A model generated the notes under the pieces. It was not told the DNA's origin. It saw only the letters and a program-made list of their open reading frames with translations, and searched no databases. Made by a program: the position numbers and the translations under genes. Shown in pieces: positions 5,627-5,827 of a stretch of DNA of 5,827 nt. Positions within the stretch are counted from its first letter, which is position 1; each line of letters begins with the position of its first letter. Source of the DNA: Nitrospirota bacterium (GTDB lineage Bacteria; Nitrospirota; UBA9217); contig JAJYKN010000016.1 in the NCBI GenBank assembly GCA_021788515.1, positions 1-5,827 on the forward strand. The letters are read 5' to 3'.

Positions 5627-5827
5627 ATGAATTCTGATTATTTCATCACCGTTGATGAGGCCCACATCAGGCGGGAGAAAGCAAAAGCCCGTGAAATGCG
5701 GGACTCGCAGTGGTGGAAACGAAAACGTTCTTCGGGAATTTGTTATTACTGCGGCAAGACGTTCAAGCCCGCTGATTTGACGATGGACCATCTGATCCCC
5801 ATCGTGCGCGGAGGGAAGTCCGTGTTC
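5627..5827 (+). CDS. HNH endonuclease-like protein (3' end cut by window edge)
   Basis: Starts at the ATG at 5627 and stays open for 67 codons to the window edge. The N-terminal part is charged and helical (EAHIRREKAKAREMRD, 11-26), followed by basic QWWKRKR (28-34). A first zinc-binding pair CYYC (C39, C42) and the core MDHLIPIVRGG (53-63, with D54 and H55) match the beginning of the small HNH nuclease fold. The rest of the motif, normally an Asn and a second CxxC, would lie past the edge, so an intact active site cannot be confirmed. It is divergent from mraZ, with 183 bp between the start codons. Proteins of this type are often single-domain, about 100 residues long, and of unknown substrate. 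No upstream in-frame start exists before the TGA at 5591. Family is well supported; role is unknown. Confidence 0.85.
   Translation, partial: MNSDYFITVDEAHIRREKAKAREMRDSQWWKRKRSSGICYYCGKTFKPADLTMDHLIPIVRGGKSVF

Overview
This window holds the start of a bacterial division and cell wall (dcw) operon read on the minus strand, plus the beginning of a divergent gene at the right edge. From right to left the operon is mraZ, a small STAS-domain gene, rsmH (mraW), ftsL, ftsI (a class B penicillin-binding protein) and murE. murE runs off the left edge and probably lacks only its last few codons. Spacing is tight: 4 nt between mraZ and the STAS gene, 12 nt between rsmH and ftsL, 7 nt or less between ftsL and ftsI, and an ATGA overlap between ftsI and murE. 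The one loose joint is between the STAS gene and rsmH, where a heptad-based inverted-repeat element fills the gap.

The DNA is GC-rich. The gene set, the DNPR motif of MurE (meso-diaminopimelate type) and an FtsI without PASTA domains suggest a diderm (Gram-negative-type) bacterium. The general look of the proteins, the HNH gene and the heptad repeat bring to mind Desulfobacterota (former Deltaproteobacteria) or Nitrospirota. That placement is an impression and could not be tested here.

Control region (about 5444-5626): a near-consensus sigma70 promoter (TTGACA, 17 bp, TATACT) drives the operon. Just downstream, in the 5' leader, TGGKN boxes repeat every 10 bp. This is the arrangement expected for MraZ autorepression. 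On the other side a gene for a small HNH endonuclease-like protein starts on the plus strand and is cut by the window edge. It has no visible Shine-Dalgarno sequence, and a possible promoter ends almost at its ATG.

How the genes work together: MraZ tunes operon expression. RsmH methylates C1402 of 16S rRNA. FtsL and FtsI belong to the septal peptidoglycan synthase complex. MurE adds meso-DAP to the cytoplasmic precursor. The STAS protein is the unexpected member of this otherwise conserved order, and its role is unknown. Most of the window is ordinary dcw core. The places that merit a second look are the STAS gene, the heptad repeat element that may supply the rsmH start, and the mraZ control region.
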